Origin: Phialocephala subalpina
Lineage: Eukaryota > Ascomycota > Leotiomycetes > Helotiales > Mollisiaceae
Direction of reading: 5' to 3'
Assembly: GCA_900073065.1 (NCBI GenBank)
Contig: FJOG01000005.1
Span: forward strand, 682,001-746,000
Length of the DNA: 64,000 nucleotides
Numbering within the stretch: position 1 is the first letter of the stretch; each line of letters begins with the position of its first letter. The position numbers and the translations under genes are program-made. A model generated the notes under the pieces. The model made no database searches and was not told the origin of the DNA. It saw only the letters and a list, made by a program, of their open reading frames with translations. This document shows positions 33,236 to 45,080 of the stretch, piece by piece.

Positions 33236-34965
33236 GACGCCATGTGGCACGCCGAGGGCTTTCAATTTCCTGGTCTTGTGTGACCAATGTTTGAGTCTAC
33301 GCAGGGTCTCAGCCCCCAAAAACGTTGGAAGCAATCAATCAATTCTCCTGGCACTCACAGCCTCTATCAAACACTATCGATATCACTGCACGGAAGGCCG
33401 CAACAAGGCGGGTGCTTGCTTGCCTGCGCCGTCGGCCATCGATCACAAAGGTCCGGCCTTATCACGCATCTCGTCGCCATCTGCATGGCCTCCACCTTCC
33501 ACGGGAGAGACATGGAAGGGGATGGCTTCCACTGAATTTCTCGAGCCTGCCCAAAATTATATTAGCCACTTCAAGATGTTTCCACTGGACCCACTGAGCT
33601 GCCGGTCGTCGAGAAGCTTGGACAACGGAAACTCTAACTCGAAGTCGTCTGGTCTTCGAACTGAAATGCAACATGACCAACCAGAAGCCCGGCTGGCTGG
33701 ACTTTGATTCGCGTTTTCCCCATCTTTCCAACCTCATCAAACCAGAGCGCGTCGCTTGCTGATCCCCATCCCCGGTCAACTTGGGTACAGTATTCTGCTC
33801 AGTGGCAGGCCCCCATGTACTTTGTATGCTCCTGGCGTTCAAGGAACAAGGGTCTGGTTGGGCTGTCTCAACGACTCTTGTGCCTTCTCCAGGGCTCCCT
33901 GCCAGAGGCACGATTCCTGGGACCAAAAGATTCGCCCAGTCGAACCAGAAAATACATGAAGGAAATGCTAGGTGCACGGGACATGGTGATATCAATGCTT
34001 TGAATGCAGCTTCCTTCCAGAAAATCCCCCTCGCAGCTGTCAGTCCAGGAACAATCCTCCTCTGGAAACATCACCAGGTCTGAGGTTGAAGACCTTCGAT
34101 ACGCACTCTTTACGGAATATCTCACGACCTCGAATTTCTTGTCAGCCTCTGTCCTGCATGTCGAAGCCGTGCCGAAGACAGCTCAACTCGCGAGCAGTTC
34201 CTGCTTCCGTTCTTGCATGAGGGTGGCTTACTTCGTCTGCATCTTCAAGGAGAGCTTCGTTATTATTGCATTTGCACTCATAGAAGTACCTCAGGTTAAA
34301 CTCATCACTCCACTCCACCAGGACCTTCCAACACCCTCCAATTAGGTTCGATTGCCTCGCACCATCATTTATAGGTCGTCATTATCATATTGAAACAAAG
34401 ACTTTCCATGTGAGGTACGTAAACTTTCTTCAGAGTATGTTCCCGCCCTATATCAGATGTCAAAAAGCCAGGTGGACTACAAACCTCGCATCTGTGCTTC
34501 CCGAGACTCAAAGTTATGGAATCCCTGAACATATGACGGGGAACCGTTCGAGCCGCTTCCTCAACATTGCGAAGCTCAGGTCCATGCAATAGCGAGATCT
34601 CTTATAGGAGCCACTTACTGAAAACTCTCCAGCCGAAGTTGCAAAGCGTCCGATCTGTACAAAAAGCGAACGATACCGAGCCGACATTCAAATCTGAAGG
34701 TTCAAAGACGGACCAACAGTTTCATAACTTCCACAGGGCTGCGCGTTCTGGAAAGAGAACCCAGCAGACACAGCCAAAATTATCCAATTTATACACGCGA
34801 CATATTATACGCACCAGCCAATCTCTCCGCATCATTTGTGTTGGGGTTCCTTGCATCGACCTTGCACCGACATCCTTATTCCTTAAATATATCGCAGCTG
34901 GAATCCCCACCAGCCCAGTTATTTTTGCGTTCGCTGTCGCTCCTGCAATCTATCTGCTTACCAAT

Positions 34966-37434
34966 ATGTTTGGCTTTGGGACTGGAAAGTCAGCGTATCC
35001 CAGCGTCTATACCGTCACTCAGGTCAAGAGAACATCGTCTAAGAATGACTCTTCCCCTCCAAGGCAGGAGTCCCCCGATTCTCTAGAACCTGCGCTCGAT
35101 GGCCCGCCTTCACCCGAGAGGATTCGAGCGTATAGCGAGCAGATGAAGAGATCTAGCTTGTTTGGAAACAACTCGAGGACTAACACCCTTTCTTCCGCCT
35201 CTTCTTCGTTACGTTCGACGGATAATGTGGTGAGCCTGTCTCGGAAGTCTTCTGGTCGTTCAAACGCAAGCAGCATGCCGTCGATTCGTTCCGAAAGGCC
35301 GGAAAGTGTGCAGATATTTGGATCAATCTTTTCTCGAACTGGACGGAAGTCAAGAAAGGAAAACAATGCTAGCAGTCTGAGAAGTTCAGGGTCTTCGACA
35401 ACTCTCGAAGATTCCATCATTGAGGAGGAAACGGCAAAGGATCATTACTATGGAAAAAAGAGTGGCTCTCGACGACGGCATCTCATTTCTGGACCTTACA
35501 ACTTCCAGCATGTTACACATACTCGACAAGATCACCTTCCGAACTTGGATCGGACGAGTCGAATGGAATTGGCCTCGGAATTCTCAGCTATTCGTGCATC
35601 GCAAGCACCATCAAACGGCGAATTGAAAGGAATCAGGGCTCAGGATTTGCACTTCGAGAACTTCTCTTCCGAGACTTTAGCCCTCGCGCCGACCGAAGAA
35701 CTTCCTTCGAAGCCAGCAACCAGTCCTCGACAGGGAGGTGTTCTGCGCAAATCTGTCAATCAGCCTCAACGATCAATGCCACATGCAAAGTCACACGATA
35801 ACCTCAGGATAGCCCCTCCACGACCGCCCCGCTCCCCTCTGTCGCCAGAATGCCCGGTGGCACTACCAGCCAGAACCTCCTCTCGAACAGCTTCGGTGCT
35901 GTTCGACACCTTTGATCCACTAGCATCAACTACAATTGAGCGGCCATATACCAATGGTGGGTTTCGAAAGCCAGCACCATTCCATTTGCCAATCCCACCC
36001 CCACCAAGTTGGGATGAACGGAAGGAAGACTTCTCAAGCCGACCGCTGTCGCACGCTGTGACAACGCCCGGAGACGAAGCATGGCCATTGACAGCGTCCC
36101 CATCTGGAATCTTTGGTGTTGAATTGACTGATGTTCAGGAGGAAGACGAGGATATATTGTCGAGGAGGTCGCGATTTTCGACAGCTAGTGCCGAGCTGAG
36201 AATGTCTCAGTCGGTCCCCGCCTTGCGACGAAAATCCGAGGAACAAGCCAATGAGAAAATCTCGACAACACATCCTCAGCCGCTCACTGACGCGACGTCG
36301 TCATCCAAACAATTGCAGCCACCCCCCGAATTCCAGTTGACAACGCATTCTTGGGAATCGGACATCGATTGGTGCTACGAGCACGAGGTAGAAGCTGATT
36401 GTGAATATCAATGGGATCAATGCTCCGCGAATGTGGTCGCTGCAGAGACAGAGGATATTCTACCTTCACCAACTCAACCTGCGCTTCAGTTGCAACTTCA
36501 AAATGAAGAGCGCACATACCATGGACGTTTCCGCCCCTCTTTATTGGTGCCATCACCTCTTGATCTTCCTGAGCTATCGCCCTCCAATGTATCCACGCCT
36601 TCGGATCCACGAACACCTGCAAACTTCTTCCACCCAGCTCATGTTCGCTCACCCTCCCACGCAAGTTCTTTCAAGGAACGACATGGCTTCAATCTGAGCC
36701 CATCTCTACTTATTCCGTCCGACTTCAAGAACCAGATGGACGAGGAATCTCTTTACAACGAGCACTTTGGACATGACACGACATCCGGGACAATTTTCGC
36801 GTCGGAGCCATTCAATCATTCCATCTCCCCTGTGGACGAAGGATCGTCAAGTACCGCATCGTTTCGTTCGTCGAACTTCTCTCGGGGTTCACGCATGTCT
36901 GCCAACTCTCGGGGTAGCCAGGATTCTATGTCCTTACTCGCGCGTGCTGCTGGGCTAACTCAAGAGCATCGAAGCTTCGGGTCTGCATCGTCGCTTCCAG
37001 ACTTGATTCCATCAACTCGTCGACCAGAGGCGGATCTTTCATCCAGTGTTGCTGCATTGAGTCTTTCGAATGACGATGAAGCCGCTCCATCTCCAGATAT
37101 TGTCGCTCCAGCTCCAGCTCTCGCTTCACTTCAACATCGACGCAACAAATCGCTTGCCTTGGAAAATGGACTTCGTAAGGGCGAGTACCAGTTCGTAGCA
37201 CCACTTGCAACGCTCACGATTGAGAAGCCAGAAGCTGTTGTTGATGCGAGCAGTGCTTTAAGTCCTGTTGCAGAATTTCCGGCCATGCCAAAATCAGATG
37301 TGGTCAGACCTCTTGTGCATGGACGAAAGACATCAGCGCCGGTTGTAAGCCCGAGCGTGAAAGAGTTCAAAGGCCGAGCACGAGCAAAGACTTCAGCTAC
37401 GAGAGGAAGTTACATGCTGTTCCCTCAAGTTTAA
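34966..37434 (+). CDS. CRIB-motif (Rho/Cdc42-binding) disordered protein
   Basis: A single open frame of 822 residues. The frame is open for 400 nt upstream but has no earlier ATG, so MFGFGTGKSAYPSV is taken as the start. At about residues 172-183, ISGPYNFQHVTHT matches the CRIB/PBD consensus (ISxPxxFxHxxH), which binds GTP-loaded Cdc42/Rac GTPases. It is preceded by a basic patch (GSRRRHL). No kinase domain follows, so this is not a PAK. The remainder is long, Ser/Pro-rich and disordered, with polyproline stretches (APPRPPRSPLSP). An effector or scaffold role in polarity is inferred. The C-terminus has a conserved-looking basic end (KGRARAKTSATRGSYMLFPQ). The assignment rests on one motif, but it is a good match. 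Confidence 0.75.
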   Translation: MFGFGTGKSAYPSVYTVTQVKRTSSKNDSSPPRQESPDSLEPALDGPPSPERIRAYSEQMKRSSLFGNNSRTNTLSSASSSLRSTDNVVSLSRKSSGRSNASSMPSIRSERPESVQIFGSIFSRTGRKSRKENNASSLRSSGSSTTLEDSIIEEETAKDHYYGKKSGSRRRHLISGPYNFQHVTHTRQDHLPNLDRTSRMELASEFSAIRASQAPSNGELKGIRAQDLHFENFSSETLALAPTEELPSKPATSPRQGGVLRKSVNQPQRSMPHAKSHDNLRIAPPRPPRSPLSPECPVALPARTSSRTASVLFDTFDPLASTTIERPYTNGGFRKPAPFHLPIPPPPSWDERKEDFSSRPLSHAVTTPGDEAWPLTASPSGIFGVELTDVQEEDEDILSRRSRFSTASAELRMSQSVPALRRKSEEQANEKISTTHPQPLTDATSSSKQLQPPPEFQLTTHSWESDIDWCYEHEVEADCEYQWDQCSANVVAAETEDILPSPTQPALQLQLQNEERTYHGRFRPSLLVPSPLDLPELSPSNVSTPSDPRTPANFFHPAHVRSPSHASSFKERHGFNLSPSLLIPSDFKNQMDEESLYNEHFGHDTTSGTIFASEPFNHSISPVDEGSSSTASFRSSNFSRGSRMSANSRGSQDSMSLLARAAGLTQEHRSFGSASSLPDLIPSTRRPEADLSSSVAALSLSNDDEAAPSPDIVAPAPALASLQHRRNKSLALENGLRKGEYQFVAPLATLTIEKPEAVVDASSALSPVAEFPAMPKSDVVRPLVHGRKTSAPVVSPSVKEFKGRARAKTSATRGSYMLFPQV

Positions 37435-38500
37435 TTTTCTCAGGTTGAGAAGAAGATTTGGTTGCACAGGCTGGCCAGTGAATGGGCTGGAAATATAAAA
37501 ACCCACGGGAACCACACCACCACCAGCGGCAGTTGCCTCGATGATTTGAAATGTTTGTTATGATTGATGTATTTTTGGGTTTTATTTGTACCGGTTCGGC
37601 GTGTAATGGGCATCGAGCGGCTGGCAGGCTTGCAGGAAAAGTCAACGCGAGGTAAAATTGCGTGTACTACCATTCTTACTGTCGTTTATGGCCTTTCCTA
37701 TGTCTCCATTGGAGTAGCATTCTTGGACAGGAACAGGATTGGATGTTCACATAATGGGTATTGGGCTGGGCCTCGGTATGGTACTGGAAAATGGATTGGG
37801 TGGACATTGACATTGGGGAATGGTGGTATGATATGAGGTATAGGCATTGTGAGGATATGGGAGAGGTGACGAAACATGAGAAGGGCTAGGTGCATAGAGT
37901 GTAGGTCTCTTGACTACGGATAGGCATGGAAGGTGCATGTGGGATAACCTTCTATAAGACTTGGATTAGGGATGGGGTGTATTATTCTTATCAAGAGGAA
38001 GACTTTGGGGTGGAATCTTGAGAATTATGGGTGGAATACTCTTTGAATAGATCTGTTCAACCTATCCTTTCGCTGCCTAAGTTGTGACATGCTATCTCTG
38101 GACCGAATGTGTATTTGGCTGTTCTGTTGTGGTCTAATGTTTTGGTCTTTGGCCAACAAGGTGAGGCTGCTGACGCCCCAACACGAGGGTCCAAGGTAAG
38201 GCCTCAGATGTCAACATCGACAGCCTTACAATAATGCCACTGATGGTTGCACCTCGATGTGCAGATGACCACAGTGCAGCTCGCCCGTGGCGGGCGTACT
38301 CGGGCCAGGAAATCGAGGCATGAAGCTTCCCCACATTTAGTGCGGCAGGGGTCTCTAAAAGGAAGCTCAAGCTTCACTCGATGCATGATAAGGCTGTCAA
38401 CACATAAATGTATAGAAGATCAGTCATCGCCATTCAATTCAGAATCACGATACCAAGCAGAAGAATTACAAGGTCATTCTCCACCACTTCACATTTCAAC
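37435..38500. other. Intergenic; 3'-UTR of CRIB gene and promoter of aminopeptidase
   Basis: Low-complexity GT-rich sequence, no credible gene. The last 100 bases before 38501 are CA-rich leader sequence. Confidence 0.5.
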
Positions 38501-40297
38501 ATGGCATCCAAGAAAGTCTCCGCATCAGTTGTCAAAGCACACGATTTCATCGACTTCGTGAACGCTTCTCCAACACGTACACTCCTCTCTCCTCTTCCAA
38601 ACAACAATCCCTCACTGACATCCCGCAGCATACCACGCCGTTCAATCTGCCATCAAGCGTCTCACCACCGCGGGCTTCACCGAAATCAAAGAGCGCGACT
38701 CCTGGGCCTCAACCCTCCACCCAGGCGGAAAATACTACCTCACTCGAAACGGCTCCTCAATCGTAGCCTTCACCATCGGCTCCAAATGGAAGCCCGGGAA
38801 CCCCATCGCCATGGTCGGCGCCCACACCGACTCCCCCTGCCTACGAATCAAGCCTGTATCCAAGAAAACCGGCGCCGGATTCCTACAAGTCGGTGTAGAG
38901 ACATACGGAGGTGGAATCTGGCATACATGGTTTGATCGTGATCTCAGCATTGCTGGGAGAGCGATTGTTAAGGACGGGAAAGGAAACTTTCAGCAGAAGT
39001 TGGTCAAGGTTGATAGGCCGATTTTGAGGATTCCGACATTGGCGATTCATTTGGACAGGCAGACAAATTTTGATCCGAATAAGGAGACGGAATTGTTTCC
39101 TATTGCTGGATTGGTGGCGGCGGAGCTTAATAGGACGGGGCAGAAGGAGGTGAAGGATGGGAAGATTGAGGAGTTGGAGAAGGCTGGGGAGGGGGAGTTC
39201 AGGCCTTTGAAAGTGTTGAGCGACAGACATCACCCATATATTGTGGACATTATTGCTGAGCACGCGGGTGTGGCAGTTGAGGATCTTGTCGATTTTGAGA
39301 TTGTTCTGTACGACACCCAGAAGTCATGCATTGGTGGTATCAACAACGAGTTGATCTTCAGCCCGCGACTCGACAACCTGGGCATGACTTACTGCGCGAT
39401 TGAGGGGTTGATCGAGTCAGTATCGGAGAAGCATGCGTTGAATGACGAGAGCGCTATTCGACTGAGCGTCTGCTTCGATCATGAGGAAATTGGCAGCACA
39501 TCTGCACACGGTGCAGCTTCGAATCTGTTACCTGCAGTATTGAGACGACTCTCTGTTCTGCCAGGTGGACATCACGATACCAGCTCCGAGCTCTCATACG
39601 AGAAGGTTCCTCGAGAACAAGACCTCGACATTGCCACCGCATACGAACAAACACTCTCGTCCTCCTTCCTTATTTCGGCAGACATGGCACATTCAGTCAA
39701 CCCCAACTACGCCCACAAGTACGAGTCCGATCACCGACCGGAGATGAACAAGGGAACGGTTATCAAAGTCAATGCGAATCGTGAGTAAATGAGGGATACA
39801 CCTTTTTTCCTCTTTGGGATGTCTCATGATACTTCTCCCGAGACATTCTCCTGAAACATTCTTAAAAGGGCAATTGCTAACCCCCCATCTTCTAGAGAGA
39901 TATGCTACAAACTCTCCCGGCATTGTTTTGCTGCAAGAAGTCGCAAAGCTGGCAAAGGCCAGTGAGGACTCGACTACGAGCCAAGGGGTACCGCTTCAAC
40001 TGTTCGTTGTCCGCAACGACTCTCCTTGTGGAGGCACGATTGGTCCTATGTTATCTGCTGCTCTTGGTGCTAGAACTGTGAGTAATATCTCCTACCCTTT
40101 TGAACCAATGCCCGATCCATTCCTGAGAATTTTCAAATGCTAATTGTTGGTTTTAGATTGATGTCGGAAACCCACAATTATCGATGCATAGTATCCGGGA
40201 AACTGGCGGCGTTTACGATGTGGAGCATGGTGTTAGGTTGTTTGAGTCTTTCTTCCAGCATTTCTCGGAGTTAGAATCTAGGATCCTGGTGGACTAG
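38501..40297 (+). CDS. Aspartyl aminopeptidase (peptidase M18)
   Basis: Four exons (38501-38576, 38629-39780, 39896-40077, 40157-40297) encode 516 residues, close to the usual M18 length. Introns have clean signals (GTACAC/CGCAG, GTGAGT/TCTAG, GTGAGT/TTTAG). The zinc-site motifs are in order: GAHTDSPC with His at about 91, PRLDNLGMTY, DHEEIGSTSAHGA, and C-terminal SMHSIRETGG. A PYHAV segment near the N-terminus is typical. The enzyme removes N-terminal Asp/Glu from peptides as a large cytosolic or vacuole-targeted oligomer. No signal peptide or propeptide is seen, so it is closer to the DNPEP/Ape4 branch than to vacuolar Ape1. Identity is secure; localisation is inferred. Confidence 0.95.
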
Positions 40298-40858
40298 GCT
40301 CCAGATGTACGGGAGAAGCGACACTGAGTACGCCTGTCATTGTCCTGAATTGGTGGGACTTTAGGAATAAGCATAAAGAGTCCTATCCGATAGCAACTTC
40401 AGATCTCATTTGATCGATTCCCTTGGTTTGCTCGCCTTGAAATATCGGTCCTAATGAATGTCCCTGACTTTTTGGTACTTTGGCGTGTCACTTTTTTCGA
40501 GCACGGCGAGCCCGGCAATTGCAGTCTGCTTGTAAGTCCACTTCTCACCATAGCATGTGGAAAGTTTCTTTGGAACGGTCTTATGTCACATTGGGATGCC
40601 ACCAAATATCTATTTCCATTGTTTTCTCTTCTCGTTCTCATACTTTCAAGTCCTATCTTCTGAGTCTCGCGCAGATGCACTCCTCGTTCTTCCCCAAATC
40701 CTACCATTCCCTTGACGATCCCAGCTGATGTCCTGTCATTTACCTCTATTATGGTCTCGACGGCTACACGGCTACACGTTGTACGCTCATAGATGAGCGT
40801 TGTCGACAACGAAGCTATGCCTCTCTCTTCGAATCATAATTCAGGCTGGTTTCTTCTC
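40298..40858. other. Intergenic between convergent aminopeptidase and hypothetical gene
   Basis: 3' ends of two convergent genes. No further feature seen. Confidence 0.5.
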
Positions 40859-42507
40859 TCACTCCTTTCGTCTATGGTACCCAGGCCGACGTCCCTCCAT
40901 AATCCACCTCAGAAACTCAATCCTTGCAGATCTGCGTGCGTCATATTCTGGCCACCTGTCTCTGATACGAGCTTGCCATTCCGGCAATATTGTCCTACCA
41001 CTCAAAAGAAATCCATTCAGCGCACCAAGGACATTTTCTTCTCCGTCTTCGAAGGTCAAAAATGATCGGAGCGTGCCTGGGACTCCACCAGTGGCTTCAG
41101 TTCCAAATTCCTTATACTTGTCCCAAGGCCCTTTATTCAACCATCGCGGAGCCAACACATCATCGAACTTGAGATCTAGAGTGGTGTCTTTTTCTATCTC
41201 CAAATCTATCAAGCCTACCCACAAAGGGCTGTCCTCGATGCGTGTTGTGACAACTTCTTGTCCATGCTTCCGGAAATCCCAGCCCGACTGAATGGAAAAT
41301 ATGATAGACCACCATTCTGTAAGGTTGGTGTAGAAGTCCGGTCCTGATCTCCAATCTCCCCATTCATCGAACTGAGAACTGGCTGTCGACGACATCAAAA
41401 CATCAGGACTTTCCAGGCCACATCCTTTCCCAATACAATATCCTGACAGAATCCACATAGAATTCCCCCGGAGTTCATTTTTGGTGCGTTTGATACCAGC
41501 TCCTCCAGGCATATCTTTCGCCTCAGGGTATGCATTGTCCAATGTTACCATCATTTCGGCAAGCCTTTCTATATGGCTAGCTGTGAGGCGAGTTTCCTCT
41601 AGATCTATCTCATCTTTCGCAAACCCCCAATTGTAGAAGTCTATAAATAGCCATGAAAATGTCCCAGCCTCTTCGTCCGGCTCCCGGACTTTATCAATTT
41701 GTATTCCGAAGTCGATTGCCCATACGACTGCACGAGCGACTGCCTCGACTGCTCTAGCTTTGACTAAGTTGTTGACGCAGGCGTATACTTTCTCCATTTC
41801 TGCATCGTAAATTAGATTGTTCTTGTGGGTTATGTTGGCTTCGGTTGCTGTGTTGTCTTCGAAGCTGTTATGTGTCAGAGTCAACAAACATCCTTCATGG
41901 ATTCTGGGGGTGGGCTTGGATTTTCGGAGAGGGGAGGAGAACATTTTGGGAATCTCAAACTTACATTTTGAAGCCTAAAGGCAGAGATCTCAGATTCTTT
42001 ATTTTGAATTTTTTCGCTGGAGGTCTGAGGCCAAGTTCGTTCAAAGTGTAGTCGATTGGTCCGAGCCCTTTTCGTTTCCTACTTAATTGAGCGGCTTGAA
42101 TCCTCCAAAAATGATAGTGCAGGCGCCCATTCAGCTGGTCTTCCTTGTCGGTATCGTGCTGCAGAACCTCGTTTGGTTCTCGAAGAGCGAGATGGTAACA
42201 TTGCGCCAGTTTCAATGGGGTATCGTTGGATGGCATCCATCTTGACTGTCCTGTTCTTTGTCCAGGATTGAAGTATTCCTGTTTCTCGAGTCTTCTAGCT
42301 TGGCAAAGATCTAGATGATGATGCTGTTTTAGATCTGCAGGACTGAAGTCTGGTACTTTAAGTCTTAAAAGCTTTAGATTCAAAGAAATATCACAAAGTC
42401 GAAGGATTGTTTGTCGTGAAGGAAAGTAGACTGAAAATGTTCGAGCACACTCATAAAGACTGCACCGAGATTTTGTGCGATAGATTGCTGGCCCATAAGT
42501 AAATTAT
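40859..42507 (-). CDS. Uncharacterised protein, 5' end unresolved
   Basis: The 3' exon (41864-40859) and the exon before it (41964 intron donor, GTAAGT; acceptor AACAG at 41865) join in frame as LGFKI-FEDNTATEANI. The upstream exon stays open to about 42507 without a starting ATG (it includes SLYECARTFSVYF and RLCDISLNLKLLRLKVPDF). A further 5' exon is therefore likely, with a CCAG acceptor near 42495. The readable protein exceeds 500 residues. Features: a basic patch RPPAKKFKIKN; a helical Ala/Val stretch (VKARAVEAVARAVVWAID); a segment with NSMWILSGYCIGKGCG; and a Trp-rich end (FLRWIMEGRRPGYH). I recognise no family. Its 5' end faces the + strand gene at 42959 head to head. Confidence 0.65.
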
Positions 42508-42958
42508 GACATTAATTGTAGCATCCTGGAGTTATTATTTACTTCCACTAGGATGCCATCCTAGTGTAGTCCATATCACGATGGTGTTGTGCTGCTGCTT
42601 TCGGTTAGCAAGTATTAGCGAGGGGTAAAGGGGGAGCTAGAACACAGATAGTTCCCGCTTGCAACTTTGGCAGTTTTAGGCCATATGGCCAATCATATCA
42701 TGCTTTCTGGAGGAATCTTGATCTTGATCTGGTCTGCACTTTTTCTAAGTGCAATGCCATGTCCCAAGACTGCGACGCGATAATTTTGAAATGGACTGTG
42801 GGAAATGACTACATGGTCATTGTGATCTCGTCCAGGAGGATGATACTTAAATGTCCCCTTGCAGAACTTAAACATCTTGAAGAAATCACAGTTACTTTTT
42901 CCTGCACGAATATCGGTCCGAGCTTCAAAAAACTTCTTCAACAACAGCAACAGATACA
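42508..42958. other. Shared divergent promoter region
   Basis: About 450 bp lies between two divergent uncharacterised genes. It may hold a first exon of the leftward gene, which I could not identify. Confidence 0.35.
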
Positions 42959-44443
42959 ATGGCGTCCCGCCTGCAGTCCGCCTGGAATTCCAAGACCAAT
43001 TGGTCCGCACACTTCACCCCAGTCAACGAAGTTTCTCACACGCAATCAACTCAACCTCAGAAATACTCTCCATCAACAGCAGTGAACACAATGGAGACCC
43101 TGCGGTCCTTCATGGACGGTCTGACATTCAACAAAAAAACAGACTTCACCTTGATCGATGAGTTCCAGTTTAAGAAGGAAAGAGACGAAGACCATAAATC
43201 ATTGCTGAGGCAGGTCGTCAAGCGTCAAACCTTATCGACACCATATGAAAAAGTCGAAGATTTGATCTTCCACAACGACATCCTCAAAGCCATTTCAGTC
43301 GTTATTTTCGATGTGAAACTCACTGACCAGGTCACACTCCAGTCTCGATGGCTACTCAAGGCTTCAAGAGACAAAAATAAAGCCCGTTTCTTCGTCAGAG
43401 ACCATGCTTTGTGGCAGCAATTGGATCCAACACGATGGGAACCATCTATCAAGGAGTTGAATCTCCTTCGTATCGAGCAGTGTCCTCACTGCTTCCACCC
43501 TTCCATGGTTGAGCGTTGCGACATTCATGCCTCAGGAAGGGGATGGGCGACTATTCGAGATCCCACACACGTAGAGTTGCTCCTAGAAGAGGTCGCAAGA
43601 CTATCCCATCTAGTAGGAGAGCCTGGGCTCTCAAGAGATACTTGCGAAGCAAAACAACAAGTTCTTCGAAGAGTACAGAGGTACCAGGTTAGCAGTGACG
43701 ACCAACTGCAGAAACTGCTCGAAGAAGGAGTTCTGAAGAAGTTCGAGATTGAACTCCGTTCAGAGACAAGCAATGTCAAGAACCGGGAAAGAGTCGGGAA
43801 GTGGATGGATAGCATTCCTGACGTGGGACTCAAAAATGCCATTCCCAGTGTCATCGACGATGACCCAGACTTGTCCACGACAGCGGGTCTGGGTTCCCAA
43901 GTACATAACGACGTACAGTTCTACGTTGACGGGTATCATGGTTTAAAGGCAAAACCGATGAACATGGACGTCGACGACCTCGTGAAATTGAGTTATCGAT
44001 TCCTGGAGCGCTTCGTTCAAGGCCCTGAACAAATTCGGAAGAAATCAGCAAACCCGCTCATCTCGATTCTAACAGGAGGAGACTCAAAACCCACGCTGGA
44101 ACGAAATGTTCCTTTCTTGGAGGTCGCGAAAATGTGGCAGAGCTGCGGGGTAGTTGAAGCTGTCAGACTCATACCATCAAAAATGTTCGACTCGGAGAAT
44201 TTCACGATAAAAACGAGAGAGAGTTTGTCCGATGCCTTGGCACATGATGAGAGACCGTTTGAGCTTGTAGTTTTCCGAGGAATGGAAGTGAAGAAGGAGA
44301 TGGAAATTCACGACAGACATCTGAACAATCTTGTCAGAGAATACGACACCTGGGAAAGCGATAAGATCCTGAAATGGGCGTGGTTTCATCGCACCCAGTG
44401 GCTAGACGCTTTTATGTCAAACCAATATGATATTCCATACTGA
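42959..44443 (+). CDS. Uncharacterised protein with Cys/His cluster
   Basis: A single exon of 494 residues from the ATG at 42959, with strong coding character throughout. The residue pattern CPHC...CDIH at 175-190 (C-x2-C-x8-C-x2-H) could bind zinc but matches no family I can name. The rest is mixed helix with charged segments (LLLEEVARLSHLVGEPG; LQKLLEEGVLKKFEIELR) and a C-terminal Trp-rich end (WAWFHRTQWLDAFMS). There is no signal peptide, membrane segment or repeat. It is divergent from the unknown gene at 40859-42507, so co-regulation is possible. It may be restricted to related fungi. Confidence 0.75.
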   Translation: MASRLQSAWNSKTNWSAHFTPVNEVSHTQSTQPQKYSPSTAVNTMETLRSFMDGLTFNKKTDFTLIDEFQFKKERDEDHKSLLRQVVKRQTLSTPYEKVEDLIFHNDILKAISVVIFDVKLTDQVTLQSRWLLKASRDKNKARFFVRDHALWQQLDPTRWEPSIKELNLLRIEQCPHCFHPSMVERCDIHASGRGWATIRDPTHVELLLEEVARLSHLVGEPGLSRDTCEAKQQVLRRVQRYQVSSDDQLQKLLEEGVLKKFEIELRSETSNVKNRERVGKWMDSIPDVGLKNAIPSVIDDDPDLSTTAGLGSQVHNDVQFYVDGYHGLKAKPMNMDVDDLVKLSYRFLERFVQGPEQIRKKSANPLISILTGGDSKPTLERNVPFLEVAKMWQSCGVVEAVRLIPSKMFDSENFTIKTRESLSDALAHDERPFELVVFRGMEVKKEMEIHDRHLNNLVREYDTWESDKILKWAWFHRTQWLDAFMSNQYDIPY

Positions 44444-45080
44444 ATCAGTTATGTTAGAATCTAGAAGGAAGTTCGCGAGGAACGTTGAACGTGGAAAATG
44501 CAGGAGCGTAGCTGGGAAAGTGTGAAGTTTGGACGAACTGATTGGATGATCATGTTGGCCGCGCGTGGCTCTTTAATTTGGCTGCTGTGAAATAGGAAGG
44601 ATCAAAATTGTAGTTGAAGCAAAGTGGTAGTCAATGAAGAGAGCGTTCCACATCTGATGAATCTAGCAACTCGAATGCTCGTTCGATTTTTTGTGAAGGA
44701 GCACTACTAGCGTGACTATGAGCCGCCCCCCTCGGATTCTTCATCTCGAGGATCCTTCTCTCACTACCATCACTGTCGTAAACGCGAAAATTCGACCAAG
44801 GAGTGTAGAAAAAATTCACACTAAAAATTCGCAGCTAAGGTACACAAGCAGGTAAATTACTTTGCGCGCATCACCTAAGTCGACCAATACATATGCATGC
44901 ACAGTCGAAGTCTACGCTTATTTCCATGGAAAGGGAGGAGCGGCAACTGCAAACCACTGATGCAGCACCTCCAAGCACGACAAGAGTGACTTCTCTGGCC
45001 TACCTCACTTTCGAGGATTGATTGAAATCCATATCATACGTGCATACCGTCATCATATCGTCTCCTTACATTCAATGCTC
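44444..45080. other. Intergenic between convergent genes
   Basis: 3' sides of the hypothetical gene (left) and of the NTF2-like gene (right). No gene seen. Confidence 0.5.

Larger units (their letters stand above)
27995..34965. other. Gene-poor 7-kb stretch
   Basis: Many short overlapping open frames lie on both strands without domains, consistent splice structure or protein-like composition. Simple repeats seen: CATGCCAA-type 8-mers at 31803-31832 and four CAGTA units at 33216-33235. A poly-A run lies near 28554-28562. The final part (about 34300-34965) leads into the CRIB-motif gene. The stretch may contain long untranslated leaders or non-coding transcripts, which sequence alone cannot show. 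Confidence 0.4.
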
